Source: DATFKA01 sp035268885 (GTDB taxonomy: Bacteria; Bacteroidota; Bacteroidia; Chitinophagales; Saprospiraceae). Taken from it: a stretch of DNA of 64,000 nt. Below are positions 16,012 through 24,805 of the stretch, one piece after another. The DNA is taken from assembly GCA_035268885.1 (NCBI GenBank), contig DATFKA010000146.1, positions 14,697 through 78,696 of the forward strand, written 5' to 3'. The notes under the pieces are model-generated. The model searched no databases and was not told where the DNA came from. It saw nothing but the letters and a program-made list of their open reading frames with translations. The first letter of the stretch is position 1, and each line of letters opens with the position of its first letter. Position numbers and translations under genes: made by a program.

Positions 16012-16881
16012 TTAGCTGAAATACCTTTCCAGCAACTTTTTTACGGAAGTATAATAAGACCGACCAAACAGGTTTAGATGCACCAATAGATAATAGAGTT
16101 GGTACAGGTCATGGCGGGCACCCGCACCCAGCTGTTCGGGCATTATTTCGGCGTAAGCCTCATAAAAAAGCGTATGAAATCCACCAAACAAACGGCTCAT
16201 GGCCAGATCTACTTCATGGTGGCCATAATAGGTGGCCGGATCAATCAGACAAGGTCTACCCTCCTGATCAAAAAGGAAGTTGCCGCTCCACAAATCTCCG
16301 TGCAACAAACTCGGCTGTACCTCGGCAAGATAAGGGTCCAAACGGTCTTGTAAAGTTGCCAGATCCGGACATTCAGTCCCCTTCAATAGCCCCTGGGTTT
16401 TGGCCCGCTCCAACTGTGACAGTAGGCGCTCTTGTGCATAAAAAGTGATCCAGGAATCGTGCCGTCGATTGGATTGTGGTAAGCGACCGATGAAGTTATC
16501 CTGGGTCCAGCCAAAATACCCCTGCACCTGGCAATGAAGCTCCGCCAGGCTACGACCAAAAAGCTGCCATTCCTGCGGTCCGGGGCGCTTCGCTTCAATA
16601 TATTCCATCAGTAGTGCGGCCCGGTCAGAGAGTTGGAACAAGCCCAGTACTTGCGGAATCCGGATCGAGGGATGTTGGCCCAGGGCGCCCAGCCCCGCTT
16701 TCTCTACGGCAAACATCAAGTGGGCATTCGGCTGCGCCTGCATTTTAAGGAAAAATCGGTCTCCTTTGCTCGTCTCCAAATAATAAGCATCGGCAATATC
16801 TCCCCCCGAGACCGACCGAAAGGTCTGCACCGAAATTCCCGCTTGTGCTTCCAGCTCTTTTACCCAGGCAGTCGACATCAT
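16012..16881 (-). CDS. Fructosamine kinase family protein
   Basis: 289 residues, the normal length for the fructosamine/ketosamine-3-kinase family. This family phosphorylates sugars attached to protein amines so that the adduct falls off (deglycation). Kinase-like motifs: LLHGDLWSGNFLFD (catalytic HGD at 194-196) and CLIDPATYYG (metal-binding Asp214). The gene follows the ABC permease gene with no gap (start at 16881, permease stop at 16882), so it is the third gene of an operon with the LolD-like and FtsX-type proteins. Confidence 0.9.
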   Translation of the reverse strand: MMSTAWVKELEAQAGISVQTFRSVSGGDIADAYYLETSKGDRFFLKMQAQPNAHLMFAVEKAGLGALGQHPSIRIPQVLGLFQLSDRAALLMEYIEAKRPGPQEWQLFGRSLAELHCQVQGYFGWTQDNFIGRLPQSNRRHDSWITFYAQERLLSQLERAKTQGLLKGTECPDLATLQDRLDPYLAEVQPSLLHGDLWSGNFLFDQEGRPCLIDPATYYGHHEVDLAMSRLFGGFHTLFYEAYAEIMPEQLGAGARHDLYQLYYLLVHLNLFGRSYYTSVKKLLERYFS

Positions 16882-18138
16882 CTATCCTTCGCTCAGCGTT
16901 TCGGAAATATCAGTACTCGCTGCCCGGATCGCCGGTAGGATCGCCGCTAAAAAGCCAATGCCTAAAGCCCCAAAGAAAAGGTAGACTTCCTCACGCAGAA
17001 ACTCCAGGCCGGAGAAAGTATAGCGATAAGCCTCTTGCATGGCACCCGCAAACAATTGCATACCACCGTGGCTCAGCAGGATACCCACTACAAAGCCCAG
17101 TAGAGCCAGCAACAAACCTTCTAATACGATCAGACTAAAAAGTTTACGCGGCGAGGCACCCATGACACGCATCAGGGCCAGCTCGTATTTGCGGTCTTTC
17201 AGCGAGGAAAACAGAGAAATAAAAACACTCAGGCCAGAGACAAAGATGATGACCACGGCCAGTACCCGTAGGGCCTGCTCACCCGTATCCATCAGGGAAA
17301 ACAGGCGATTAATTTCTATCGCGGGAGTGGCAGCCTGTAAGTCGGTATTTTCGTTAATACTGCGCTGCATATTCAGGGCTTGAAAGTTGCGCCCCTTGAA
17401 TTTGATGAGCAGGGAAGTAATTTCTTTATCATCAGGTTCTTGTGTAAGCGACTGGGGTATGGAGGCATGGTCATCGTGCTCCTCTTCGCTTTCTTCCGAG
17501 CCGCCAATTTCCATTTCGTGCTCGTGCACCAGCCAGAAACTTTGGGTGGTACACAGGATCAACTGATCCATTACCGTACCGGAAGGCTCCAATATACCGA
17601 CTACCCTGAAGTTGAGATCATGGGCAAAATCATCATTGTCCGTAAACCCATGGGAGCTACTAAATTCGTCGCCAATCTCCAGCCCAAGTTCCGTAGCTAC
17701 ACTGGCTCCAACCGTAGCTTCGAAGTTTCGCTTCCACAGCTCCCCCCTGGCCAGCTCTACTCCGTAGAGATCCAGGATTTTAGGTTCCGTACCCAGTATA
17801 CGGTAGCCCCGGTAGCTATCTCCCATCGACAGGGGGATGGCCGTTTCGATTAAAGGGTGCTTTGGGTTCAGGAAGGGGCGAATCTCGCCGAGGCTAATAT
17901 TTCCCGTCGGGGCATCTATGTGATACATGCTACTCAGGATCATCTGTAGTGGACTACCCTTCGCGCCAATCACCAGATCAATTCCGGCCAGATTTTTTTC
18001 AAAATTCTTTTGCAGCTGATTTTCTAATAAAAAGAGTAAGGAGATAAGCCCAACCCCCAATGCGAAGAGCACAATGCTCAGCAGCATGGTCAGCGGCTTA
18101 TTCGTCAGGTTTTTCCAGCTTAATTTCAAGAGGTTCAT
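16882..18138 (-). CDS. ABC transporter permease, MacB/LolC (FtsX) type
   Basis: 418 residues. An N-terminal membrane helix (about 16-38, LTMLLSIVLFALGVGLISLLF) is followed by a large periplasmic MacB_PCD-like domain (about 40-270). A cluster of three helices in the C-terminal FtsX domain (about 285-410) has the typical RVMGASPRKLFSLIVLEGLL. The periplasmic part holds an acidic and His-rich stretch (SEESEEEHDDHAS). Permeases of this class act as mechanotransmitters for lipoprotein release or export of small molecules. Its ATPase gene lies directly upstream with a 4-base overlap. Confidence 0.88.
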   Translation of the reverse strand: MNLLKLSWKNLTNKPLTMLLSIVLFALGVGLISLLFLLENQLQKNFEKNLAGIDLVIGAKGSPLQMILSSMYHIDAPTGNISLGEIRPFLNPKHPLIETAIPLSMGDSYRGYRILGTEPKILDLYGVELARGELWKRNFEATVGASVATELGLEIGDEFSSSHGFTDNDDFAHDLNFRVVGILEPSGTVMDQLILCTTQSFWLVHEHEMEIGGSEESEEEHDDHASIPQSLTQEPDDKEITSLLIKFKGRNFQALNMQRSINENTDLQAATPAIEINRLFSLMDTGEQALRVLAVVIIFVSGLSVFISLFSSLKDRKYELALMRVMGASPRKLFSLIVLEGLLLALLGFVVGILLSHGGMQLFAGAMQEAYRYTFSGLEFLREEVYLFFGALGIGFLAAILPAIRAASTDISETLSEG

Positions 18139-18764
18139 AGCTCGATTTGTTTTTCGAAGATGGTTTTTAAGCGATTATCATGGGTAACGATCAGTAAGGT
18201 AGCCTGGGCTTCCCCGGCTTCCCGCCGCAGTAAGTCTACCACCTGTGCCGTATTCGCATCATCCAGGGCAGAGGTGGGCTCGTCGGCCAAAATAATACTG
18301 GGCTTGTTAATCATAGCCCGCGCAATATTGACCCGCTGTTGTTCTCCCACGCTCAACTCCCTACTACGCGCATGGAGTTTATGGGCTACGTTCAGATGAT
18401 CCAGTATTTCTTCAACGGCCTTCATATCGGCTTGATTACCCGCCAGTTTTTGGGCCAGTAGCAGATTCTCCGCTACGGTAAGGGCCCTTACAAAATGGGC
18501 TTCCTGAAAAATCACCCCAATATTCCGTCCCCGGAAATGGTCCAGCTCCCGCGAAGGCAGCTGATTGAGGACCGTATCGTTGACCTGAATACTACCCGAT
18601 TGGGGCGTACGCAAGCCGGCCAGCAAGTGCAAGAGGGTTGTTTTGCCACTGCCCGACTGGCCCAGAAGCAACCATTGCTCTCCGGTAGCGCATTGAATAT
18701 CCGGGAATTGCAGGGCTCCGGCAGCCCCCTGGTAGGTATATGCTAGATTTTTGGTGACAAGCAT
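18135..18764 (-). CDS. ABC transporter ATP-binding protein, LolD/MacB type
   Basis: 209 residues. Walker A GQSGSGKT (35-42), signature LSVGEQQRVNIA (from 137) and Walker B IILADEP (157-163) are all intact. It should power the permease encoded by the overlapping downstream gene (ATGA overlap). Together they form a MacB/LolCD-type exporter. The substrate is not predictable from the sequence. Confidence 0.92.
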   Translation of the reverse strand: MLVTKNLAYTYQGAAGALQFPDIQCATGEQWLLLGQSGSGKTTLLHLLAGLRTPQSGSIQVNDTVLNQLPSRELDHFRGRNIGVIFQEAHFVRALTVAENLLLAQKLAGNQADMKAVEEILDHLNVAHKLHARSRELSVGEQQRVNIARAMINKPSIILADEPTSALDDANTAQVVDLLRREAGEAQATLLIVTHDNRLKTIFEKQIEL

Positions 18765-18856
18765 AGGGTGTTTTGGCTTTAATGAGTCATAAAAATACTT
18801 ATCTTTTCGACAAATCAGAATTGCTTTAGTTTAACAATAGGGCAAAAGCATCAAAA

Positions 18857-18946
18857 TAATTCGTGTTCATTTGTGGCTTAATTCGTGAAAAACAGTGGAT
18901 AAAGATCCACAGATGAACGCTAATTAGGACGGATTAACACAAATTA
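18857..18946. repeat. Imperfect inverted repeat of the dispersed Bacteroidota type
   Basis: The left arm begins AATTCGTGTTCATTTGTGG and the right arm ends GGATTAACACAAATT. The ends pair imperfectly around a centre near 18900. Similar degenerate palindromes with AATTCGTG and CACGAATT are common between genes in this phylum. No coding signal was seen between 18765 and 19043. Confidence 0.4.
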
Positions 18947-19043
18947 TAAAGTGGACATCCTTTTTTACAGACAAGAAATGGTTTGAAATCCCTTGTTTTT
19001 TTTGCACGACCGCAGTTTGATGCGTTTGCCCTAGTTTAACAAA

Positions 19044-19415
19044 ATGGAAATGAAACCTAAAAATCTTGCCGAACAGTTCGCCCGGGTGAGCGATTACTTC
19101 TCCCCCAAAGTGATTGGTGAAGTAAATGATGTATACATTAAGGTAGCCAAAATAAAGGGGGATAAAATCCCCTGGCACAACCACCGGGAAGAAGATGAGC
19201 TCTTTTACATCGTCTCCGGTGAGCTGCTTTTCGAAGTGGAAGGGCAATCCCCCTTTACCATGCGGGGGGGAGATTTGTTCATTGTACCACGCGGCGTAAA
19301 CCATAAGGTTTCTGCCCGGGAAGAGTGCCAGATCATGCTCATCGAAAACAAAACCACTGCTCATACGGGCGAGGTAGATGCGGAAATCACACGCAGTATC
19401 GAAGAGCAGTTGTGA
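19044..19415 (+). CDS. Cupin-domain protein
   Basis: 123 residues, a single small cupin barrel. Conserved metal-ligand positions are visible: His45 and His47 in WHNHREEDELFYIVSGEL, a glutamate in that motif (about 50-52), and His87 in VPRGVNHKV. Such proteins bind a metal and may act as isomerases, dioxygenases or sugar-binding proteins; the substrate is unknown. Its stop (TGA at 19413-19415) overlaps by one base the ATG of the following membrane-protein gene (TGATG), so the two are co-translated. Confidence 0.85.
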   Translation: MEMKPKNLAEQFARVSDYFSPKVIGEVNDVYIKVAKIKGDKIPWHNHREEDELFYIVSGELLFEVEGQSPFTMRGGDLFIVPRGVNHKVSAREECQIMLIENKTTAHTGEVDAEITRSIEEQL

Positions 19416-20860
19416 TGAAGCCCACCTACCGACATCTACTCCGGTATGCACTTCTCCTCTTCATCCTGGCGGACCTGGGCTATTCCTTTTGGCAGTATCT
19501 CCAATTCCCCATCGATGAGGACCTGGCACGTATTGTTGTACCGGACCGCTATTACCAAACGGTTTTGGAAGACCCCCTGGGACTAGCGGTATGGAAAGCC
19601 GGAGAAGCTTACCAAGCGACCAATCGATTCGTTGCCCACTATAGTATTTGGGGGTATTTCCGGGTAGTACCGCGGGCCTTACAGCATCTTTTATCTCCTA
19701 TCGACAGTTTGTATTGGAGTGCAGCCCTGTTCAAACTACTGGTCCAGTTGTTGCTACTCTCTCAGCTCAGTCGTTATGCCTTATCGATCGTTAAGGCCCG
19801 ACCACTGGAGAAGCTGGCCGGGCTGGCTTTATTTCTGCCCTTTTTCCAGACGATGGGCTACCAGCACGTCTTTGGTATGATTGATGCCTCGATTACCTAT
19901 ACCTTTTTTTATGCCTGGCCGCTAGCCTTGCTTTTGGTGTTTTACTGGCCTTTTTATCAGCGCTGGGTGGGACTCCCAAGCCGCCGTATGCATCCGCTGC
20001 GTTTTCTCTTCAGTTTGGGTTTAGCTTTCCTTTTACCTTTTAGTAGCCCGCTTGCCGCCCCACTGATCTTATTGATTGCCGTCTTATACTTTTTTGCACA
20101 GGGTCGTTTTTTAGCCGCTTATGGCTTTCGCCAAAAAGCGGGGATGGAGCTTTTGACGAAAGAGCGAGGTACTTTATTTATCTTTGTATTCGCTAGTGCT
20201 ACGGCCCTGTACGCCTATGTTTTAGGCACCTATAATACGGAGAACTTCACAACGGAGATGCTCGATTTGAGTCAGCGGTATACCCTGATGGTTCAGGGGT
20301 TCTGGCGCCATTTCACGGCGAAACTTGCCTATCCCTTATTGATTGCATTTTTAGTCCTCAACACACTGATCCTCCGGAGTAGGCCCATGGATTATAGCCT
20401 ATCTATTCTCAAGAAAATAGCACCCTACTTTGTGGTAGGTATACTGCTATACCTCATTTTACTTCCCCTGGGAGGATACCGGCTCTACCGGCCGGAAATT
20501 GTCCGGCGGGATACGCTTCTGCCGGTTTTGATTTCTCTTTTATTATGGTTGGGCTGGACCAGTATATTGGTGGCCCGGGTACTCAAGGCAGGGCGCAGAT
20601 CCCTTTACCTGTCGGTTTTCATTGGAATGCTACTGGCCTTTACGCTGGCCGATGGCCCCAATGCCGGCAAGAATCGCTGCGAGCGCCGCGGGCTGAGGCT
20701 TTTAGCGGAAGCGAAGGAATCGCCCTATACCCTTCCCCTGGACTGCCCTGTTCTGGCCTGGGCTCCCTACGACGAGGCCAGCCATTCCAAATGGAATGCC
20801 TATTTTCTTTACCAGCTGGGGATCACCGAGCAGATCATCTTGTACCAAAACCAGGAATAA
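19415..20860 (+). CDS. Polytopic membrane protein of unknown function
   Basis: 481 residues from the ATG at 19415. An upstream in-frame extension into the cupin gene exists but is unlikely to be used. About ten hydrophobic segments are visible, for example ALLLFILADLGYSF, LLVQLLLLSQLS, WPLALLLVFYWPFY, FLLPFSSPLAAPLILLIAVL and YFVVGILLYLILLP. It has the look of glycosyltransferase-like or O-antigen-type membrane proteins but no motif that decides. A hydrophilic C-terminal part (from about 430) has two cysteines (NRCERRG, LDCPVLAW). I do not recognise the family. Confidence 0.75.
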   Translation: MKPTYRHLLRYALLLFILADLGYSFWQYLQFPIDEDLARIVVPDRYYQTVLEDPLGLAVWKAGEAYQATNRFVAHYSIWGYFRVVPRALQHLLSPIDSLYWSAALFKLLVQLLLLSQLSRYALSIVKARPLEKLAGLALFLPFFQTMGYQHVFGMIDASITYTFFYAWPLALLLVFYWPFYQRWVGLPSRRMHPLRFLFSLGLAFLLPFSSPLAAPLILLIAVLYFFAQGRFLAAYGFRQKAGMELLTKERGTLFIFVFASATALYAYVLGTYNTENFTTEMLDLSQRYTLMVQGFWRHFTAKLAYPLLIAFLVLNTLILRSRPMDYSLSILKKIAPYFVVGILLYLILLPLGGYRLYRPEIVRRDTLLPVLISLLLWLGWTSILVARVLKAGRRSLYLSVFIGMLLAFTLADGPNAGKNRCERRGLRLLAEAKESPYTLPLDCPVLAWAPYDEASHSKWNAYFLYQLGITEQIILYQNQE

Positions 20861-20865
20861 GGAAA

Positions 20866-22278
20866 TTAGGCTTTGGCTTCCCGTTCGATCTTTTGCAACC
20901 AGGCGCGACTGGCCAGCAATGGCGTTTCGGCGAGTTCTTGCTCCAGGGTAGCCAGATCGCGCCTGGAGCGACGCACAATCTTTAACAGTAGTCGACAGAA
21001 ATTGAGGTAAGGTTGTTTTAAATTATTCGCTAGTTTTTTATTCCGCTTTAGGAACATCGTAAAGGAGGCAATCATCGAAAGCAAACTTTCCTCTTCGCCC
21101 GTTTCGTAATAAATTTTGGCCAGGAGCTCCCGGGCACCCAGGTAGAAGTTCGGGTCGGTGTACTCCACTTTGCTTAATGCCTCCTGGGCTTCGGCAAAGC
21201 GGGTGGTGTAATAATATAAATCAGCCCGGTTGTACTGTACCGCATTTTCACGAAACTCGGGGGGCAGTTGATCCTGATACTGCTCAATAAAGGACTCCGT
21301 CCAGGAGTAATCCCGTAGCCGAAGGGACAACTTTACCACGTTGGTAAAGGTCCAGGGGGAGAGATAGCCTTCTTGGTAAAGGGCCCGATTCTGGATACCC
21401 GCTTTATAAATAGCAAAGGCCTCCTGAATGTACTCCGTCTTTCCGCTACGAATCTTGCGGGCGCAGTAGTTGATGGTGAGCAGGTAGATTTCGGAGAGGG
21501 CCGCCAACGACAGGACTACTGTGTTAGCTTGCAAATGGGTCTTGAGCTGTCTGAAATGGCTTTCGTCGGCTTCGTGCAGCAGCGCCTGGTAAATGGTATA
21601 GTACATTTCAATTAACGGCTCCTCAAAAAAACGATACTGCCGGAGGTGTACCAGCCAGTCGTCCGTCAATTGAATTTCGTATTGGGTATTGAGGATGGCC
21701 TGCCGATCCAGCATATTGCAGGCCAGGCTCAGGCGACTGGCGTAGTAATAGCGATCCAGGCTTTGGGTATGTCGTTCTATGGTTCGATCGTCCTTGCGTT
21801 GGCGGGTACGACCAAAATCTGCTTCCTGGATTTGCTCAAAGCGGAGTTGCAAGAAAAAGCCGTGCTTATCGTGAAGGGCCTGCTTCGCTTGCTGCCGGAT
21901 CCACTGCTGCTGAATCTGGCGAAAAGCCTTACGCAGTCCTTTCTGCGACAGTGCATCCAGCAAGTAAATGTCTAATAAGGCCGCTTGCCCTTGCACCTGT
22001 TCTATAGCCAGAAAATGCTCAGCCAGCTTGTTGAGCTGACTCATCAAATAGTCCGTCTTTTTATTATCCCATCTTTCGGTGGGCCATTCCTTGCGGAAAA
22101 AAGCTAACTTTTCAGGCAGCACAGACCATTGATCCGGTGCATATCGGTACAGCGCCTCGAATAAGGCCAGTGCTCTGGCATCCTGATTAAAATAGGGCGA
22201 TTGCAGGTAAAGACGTAAGGCAAGCCCTTCTCCTTCAGATAATTTTTGTAATAGTTGCACTATTTTTGTTTTCTTCAT
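20866..22278 (-). CDS. Hypothetical alpha-helical protein
   Basis: 470 residues, no signal peptide or membrane helix, rich in Leu, Gln, Glu, Arg and aromatic residues. It starts MKKTKIVQLLQKLSEGEG and has the YLQSPYFNQD motif I associate with a Bacteroidota-specific uncharacterised family of helical-repeat (TPR-like) proteins. Helical pairs such as DLYYYTTRFAEAQEALSKVEY support a repeat scaffold. It is convergent with the preceding membrane-protein gene (5-base gap). Function unknown. Confidence 0.7.
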   Translation of the reverse strand: MKKTKIVQLLQKLSEGEGLALRLYLQSPYFNQDARALALFEALYRYAPDQWSVLPEKLAFFRKEWPTERWDNKKTDYLMSQLNKLAEHFLAIEQVQGQAALLDIYLLDALSQKGLRKAFRQIQQQWIRQQAKQALHDKHGFFLQLRFEQIQEADFGRTRQRKDDRTIERHTQSLDRYYYASRLSLACNMLDRQAILNTQYEIQLTDDWLVHLRQYRFFEEPLIEMYYTIYQALLHEADESHFRQLKTHLQANTVVLSLAALSEIYLLTINYCARKIRSGKTEYIQEAFAIYKAGIQNRALYQEGYLSPWTFTNVVKLSLRLRDYSWTESFIEQYQDQLPPEFRENAVQYNRADLYYYTTRFAEAQEALSKVEYTDPNFYLGARELLAKIYYETGEEESLLSMIASFTMFLKRNKKLANNLKQPYLNFCRLLLKIVRRSRRDLATLEQELAETPLLASRAWLQKIEREAKA

Positions 22279-22421
22279 TCTGAGGATTTAATTAAACACA
22301 TTAAAATAATATTTAACATAAAAGCTCTAAAACCTTTAAAAGGCAACAAAAATCTACATCAAACCTTTTTTTTACGAAAGTAAAATACGATAAAAACAAC
22401 TGAGGATCTAAAAAATATGTA

Positions 22422-22453
22422 ATTGCAAGTACTGTGTACATGTTCTACTTTTG
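22422..22453 (+). promoter_or_regulatory. Putative promoter of the dockerin-like T9SS gene
   Basis: ATTG (22422-22425), 20 bases, then TACTTTTG (22446-22453), a perfect TAnnTTTG box. Transcription would start near 22459, about 25 bases before the ATG at 22484. Confidence 0.55.
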
Positions 22454-22483
22454 AGCTTGTCATTAACAATCAACCCTTGCATT

Positions 22484-23611
22484 ATGCGAATGAAGCAGCT
22501 ACCCTTACTATTGATATGGTTACTTTCCTGGGCTGGACTCTCCGCTCAACAGATATGGCCAGGTGATGTCAATAACAATGGCATCGTCAACGGTGTAGAT
22601 CTGCTGTACTGGGGACAGGCACAGGGAGCCACGGGACCGGCCCGAGCCCAGGTCTCCAGCGAATGGATGGCCATGCCTGCGCCAGCGTCCTGGGCTGCCT
22701 CATTCCCCAATGGTATTAATTATGCCTATGCCGACTGTAATGGAGACGGGCAAGTCAACGAAGATGATTTTGATGAGGCGATTGAGGGCAACTACGGCCT
22801 GACGCAAGGCGCCCGTTCGGGAGATGGTTTTGCCAATGCCCCCCCCGGCAGTGCGGCACCGGCCCTCAGGTTAAGTACGACTACACCAATAGTGGGGCCC
22901 GGCGGCACCGCCCTGATCAACCTGTCTATTGACGACAGTGCGCGTCCGCTCAGCGATTTTTACGGGATGGCCCTGTCCTTAAGCTACGGTACCGAGTACC
23001 TAGATGGCGACGATGGTTTGGATTTTGAGCTCAATGAAAATACCTGGTTGAATCGAGACGGCAGCTACGTGGAGGAGCTTTTTGAAGACAACGATAACGG
23101 GGCCGCCATGCTGGCCATGACCCGCACCGACCAGCAGGCCGTCGCCGTGGAAGCAGGAGAGCTCGGGCGCTTCTCCGTGGTTATCGAAGATATCATTATT
23201 AGTAAAGAAATCGACACTATACGGATCCAGATCGATAGTATTCTGCTCATTGGCCAGGATTTTGAGGCGATTGCCACCCAAGCAACTCGTATTGAGATCA
23301 TCGTAGCTCAGGACCCCAACAGCGTGGTAGTAGCTACCCAGGCGGCTGCCTTAAGCGGGGCTACCATTGAGGGAACCAAAGTATTTCCCAACCCGACCAG
23401 CCAGCACTTTTTTATTGAATCCGAAGCGCCCATTCGCGCTATTGAAATCTTCAACGCACTGGGGCAAAGAATTGATCACCAAATGGGTAGAACCGGCACC
23501 CAGGTGTACCAGGTACGCCTACACCCCGGACAAGCCAACGGCTTACTCTGGATACGCATTTGGATAGGCCGACAAGCCATTACCCGAAAACTACTGTACC
23601 AAAGTGACTAA
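22484..23611 (+). CDS. Secreted T9SS cargo protein with dockerin-like repeats
   Basis: 375 residues from the ATG at 22484, which gives a good signal peptide (MRMKQLPLLLIWLLSWAGLS, then AQQ). The N-terminal half carries dockerin/EF-hand-like calcium loops (GDVNNNGIVNGVDLLYW and DCNGDGQVNEDDFD, about 25-110). A cohesin-like beta domain follows (about 140-270). The C-terminus is a type A T9SS sorting domain (VFPNPTSQHFFIES, to KLLYQSD), so the protein should be exported through the type IX system and attached to or released from the surface. Its role is unknown. Confidence 0.82.
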   Translation: MRMKQLPLLLIWLLSWAGLSAQQIWPGDVNNNGIVNGVDLLYWGQAQGATGPARAQVSSEWMAMPAPASWAASFPNGINYAYADCNGDGQVNEDDFDEAIEGNYGLTQGARSGDGFANAPPGSAAPALRLSTTTPIVGPGGTALINLSIDDSARPLSDFYGMALSLSYGTEYLDGDDGLDFELNENTWLNRDGSYVEELFEDNDNGAAMLAMTRTDQQAVAVEAGELGRFSVVIEDIIISKEIDTIRIQIDSILLIGQDFEAIATQATRIEIIVAQDPNSVVVATQAAALSGATIEGTKVFPNPTSQHFFIESEAPIRAIEIFNALGQRIDHQMGRTGTQVYQVRLHPGQANGLLWIRIWIGRQAITRKLLYQSD

Positions 23612-23720
23612 ATAAATCCATTAGACATTAGAACTATCCCATTTTACTAAGGCAAGCCTGTTAGTACTGGGATCACTATATCCACTTTTTATTCTCAATA
23701 ACTTTTAAACTTTCAAACAA

Positions 23721-24686
23721 ATGAAGAAAGTATTTTTGCAATGCAGCCTGCTCGCCCTGGTTTTAATCGGTCTGAACAGTTGCGACGAACCCTTTTACTC
23801 CGACGATGAGGTATTCAGCCTGAGTGGTGACAATGTCCCGGCGGAAGCACTCGATTTCGTAGAAGCCAATTTTCCTAATTATGTACAGCGCTACGTCCAA
23901 AAAGAAGACATCTGTGACGGTAGAGTTGTATTCGAAGTAGAGCTGGAGGATGGCCCAGGACCAGACGTTGATCTCTATTTTAATGAGAATGGCGACTTTT
24001 TATTCTCCGGTACGGAAATACGCTACAGCGAACTGCCCGCTGCTGTACAGGCTGCTATAGAAGCCTTTGACTCAGACTACACTATCGATAGCGACGACAT
24101 TGAGCGTTGGGAAATCACCGCAGATAGTATTCTCTTCGAGATCGAGTTGGAATCTAGTATCAATGATATAGAGGTAGTCTTTACGGCCGACGGAACGCTG
24201 GTCTGTACCGATAGCGATGACGATGACGATGATGACGACGACGATGACAGAGATGGCAATAATGACGACAAAGGAGGTAACGATGGCGACTACAGCGGGA
24301 ACCTTCCCAATGAAGTGCGGGATTATCTCCAGGAAACTTACCCATCCTACCGCATTGATGGTGTAGAAATAGATGACATTTGCGAGAATGACCGCTACTA
24401 CGAAGTAGAACTCGAAGATGATGATGGTCCTGATCTTCAACTGCACTTCTCTCTAGACTGGACTTTCCAGTTTAAGCTACAAGAGATCAAGCGCGCTGAT
24501 TTGTCGGATGCCGTAATCAGTGTCATCAATACAGATTATGCGGATTACGAAATCGAATCTGATGACATCTATCGCCTGGACTGGGCCGATGGCCGGGTGA
24601 TGTACGAAGTAGAACTAGAAGGTGATAGGGATGACTATGAAATCATATTCAACGAAGACGGTAGTATTTACTGCGAAGAGAAATAG
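23721..24686 (+). CDS. Lipoprotein with two PepSY-like domains and a poly-Asp linker
   Basis: 321 residues. Lipobox LNSC (Cys near 21), so it is a lipoprotein. Two similar PepSY-like halves (about 35-165 and 195-320) share VPAEALDFVEANFPNY and LPNEVRDYLQETYPSY, and each then has a VEL-rich strand (FEVELEDGPGPDVDLYFN and YEVELEDDDGPDLQLHFS). The linker has a run of eleven Asp followed by a Gly, Asn and Asp rich stretch. Such DUF2874/PepSY-like proteins are thought to bind or inhibit partners in the periplasm. The acidic linker could bind calcium. A strong terminator follows at 24763. Confidence 0.8.
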   Translation: MKKVFLQCSLLALVLIGLNSCDEPFYSDDEVFSLSGDNVPAEALDFVEANFPNYVQRYVQKEDICDGRVVFEVELEDGPGPDVDLYFNENGDFLFSGTEIRYSELPAAVQAAIEAFDSDYTIDSDDIERWEITADSILFEIELESSINDIEVVFTADGTLVCTDSDDDDDDDDDDDRDGNNDDKGGNDGDYSGNLPNEVRDYLQETYPSYRIDGVEIDDICENDRYYEVELEDDDGPDLQLHFSLDWTFQFKLQEIKRADLSDAVISVINTDYADYEIESDDIYRLDWADGRVMYEVELEGDRDDYEIIFNEDGSIYCEEK

Positions 24687-24762
24687 AAGAAACTATAGCA
24701 TTTTATAATCCCAAGAACGGCAGCCATGAATAACTTGGCTTACTTATCTTAAATTCTTAATT

Positions 24763-24798
24763 TGCGGCACTAGCTTCGTCTGGTGCCGCATCTTTTTT
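24763..24798 (+). terminator. Rho-independent terminator after the PepSY-like gene
   Basis: TGCGGCAC (24763-24770), loop, GTGCCGCA (24783-24790), then TCTTTTTT. A perfect 8-bp stem. It also marks the upstream limit of the pseudouridine synthase gene. Confidence 0.85.
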
Positions 24799-24805
24799 AT
24801 TTAAG

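Noticed and set aside
19325..19414. N-terminal extension of the membrane-protein gene into the cupin gene
   Set aside because: The ATG at 19415 overlaps the cupin stop as TGATG and starts directly before the first membrane helix.
24077..24446. Minus-strand Ser-rich and Ile/Val-rich frames across the PepSY-like gene
   Set aside because: They are antisense images of the Asp-codon run and beta-rich repeats of the real plus-strand gene.
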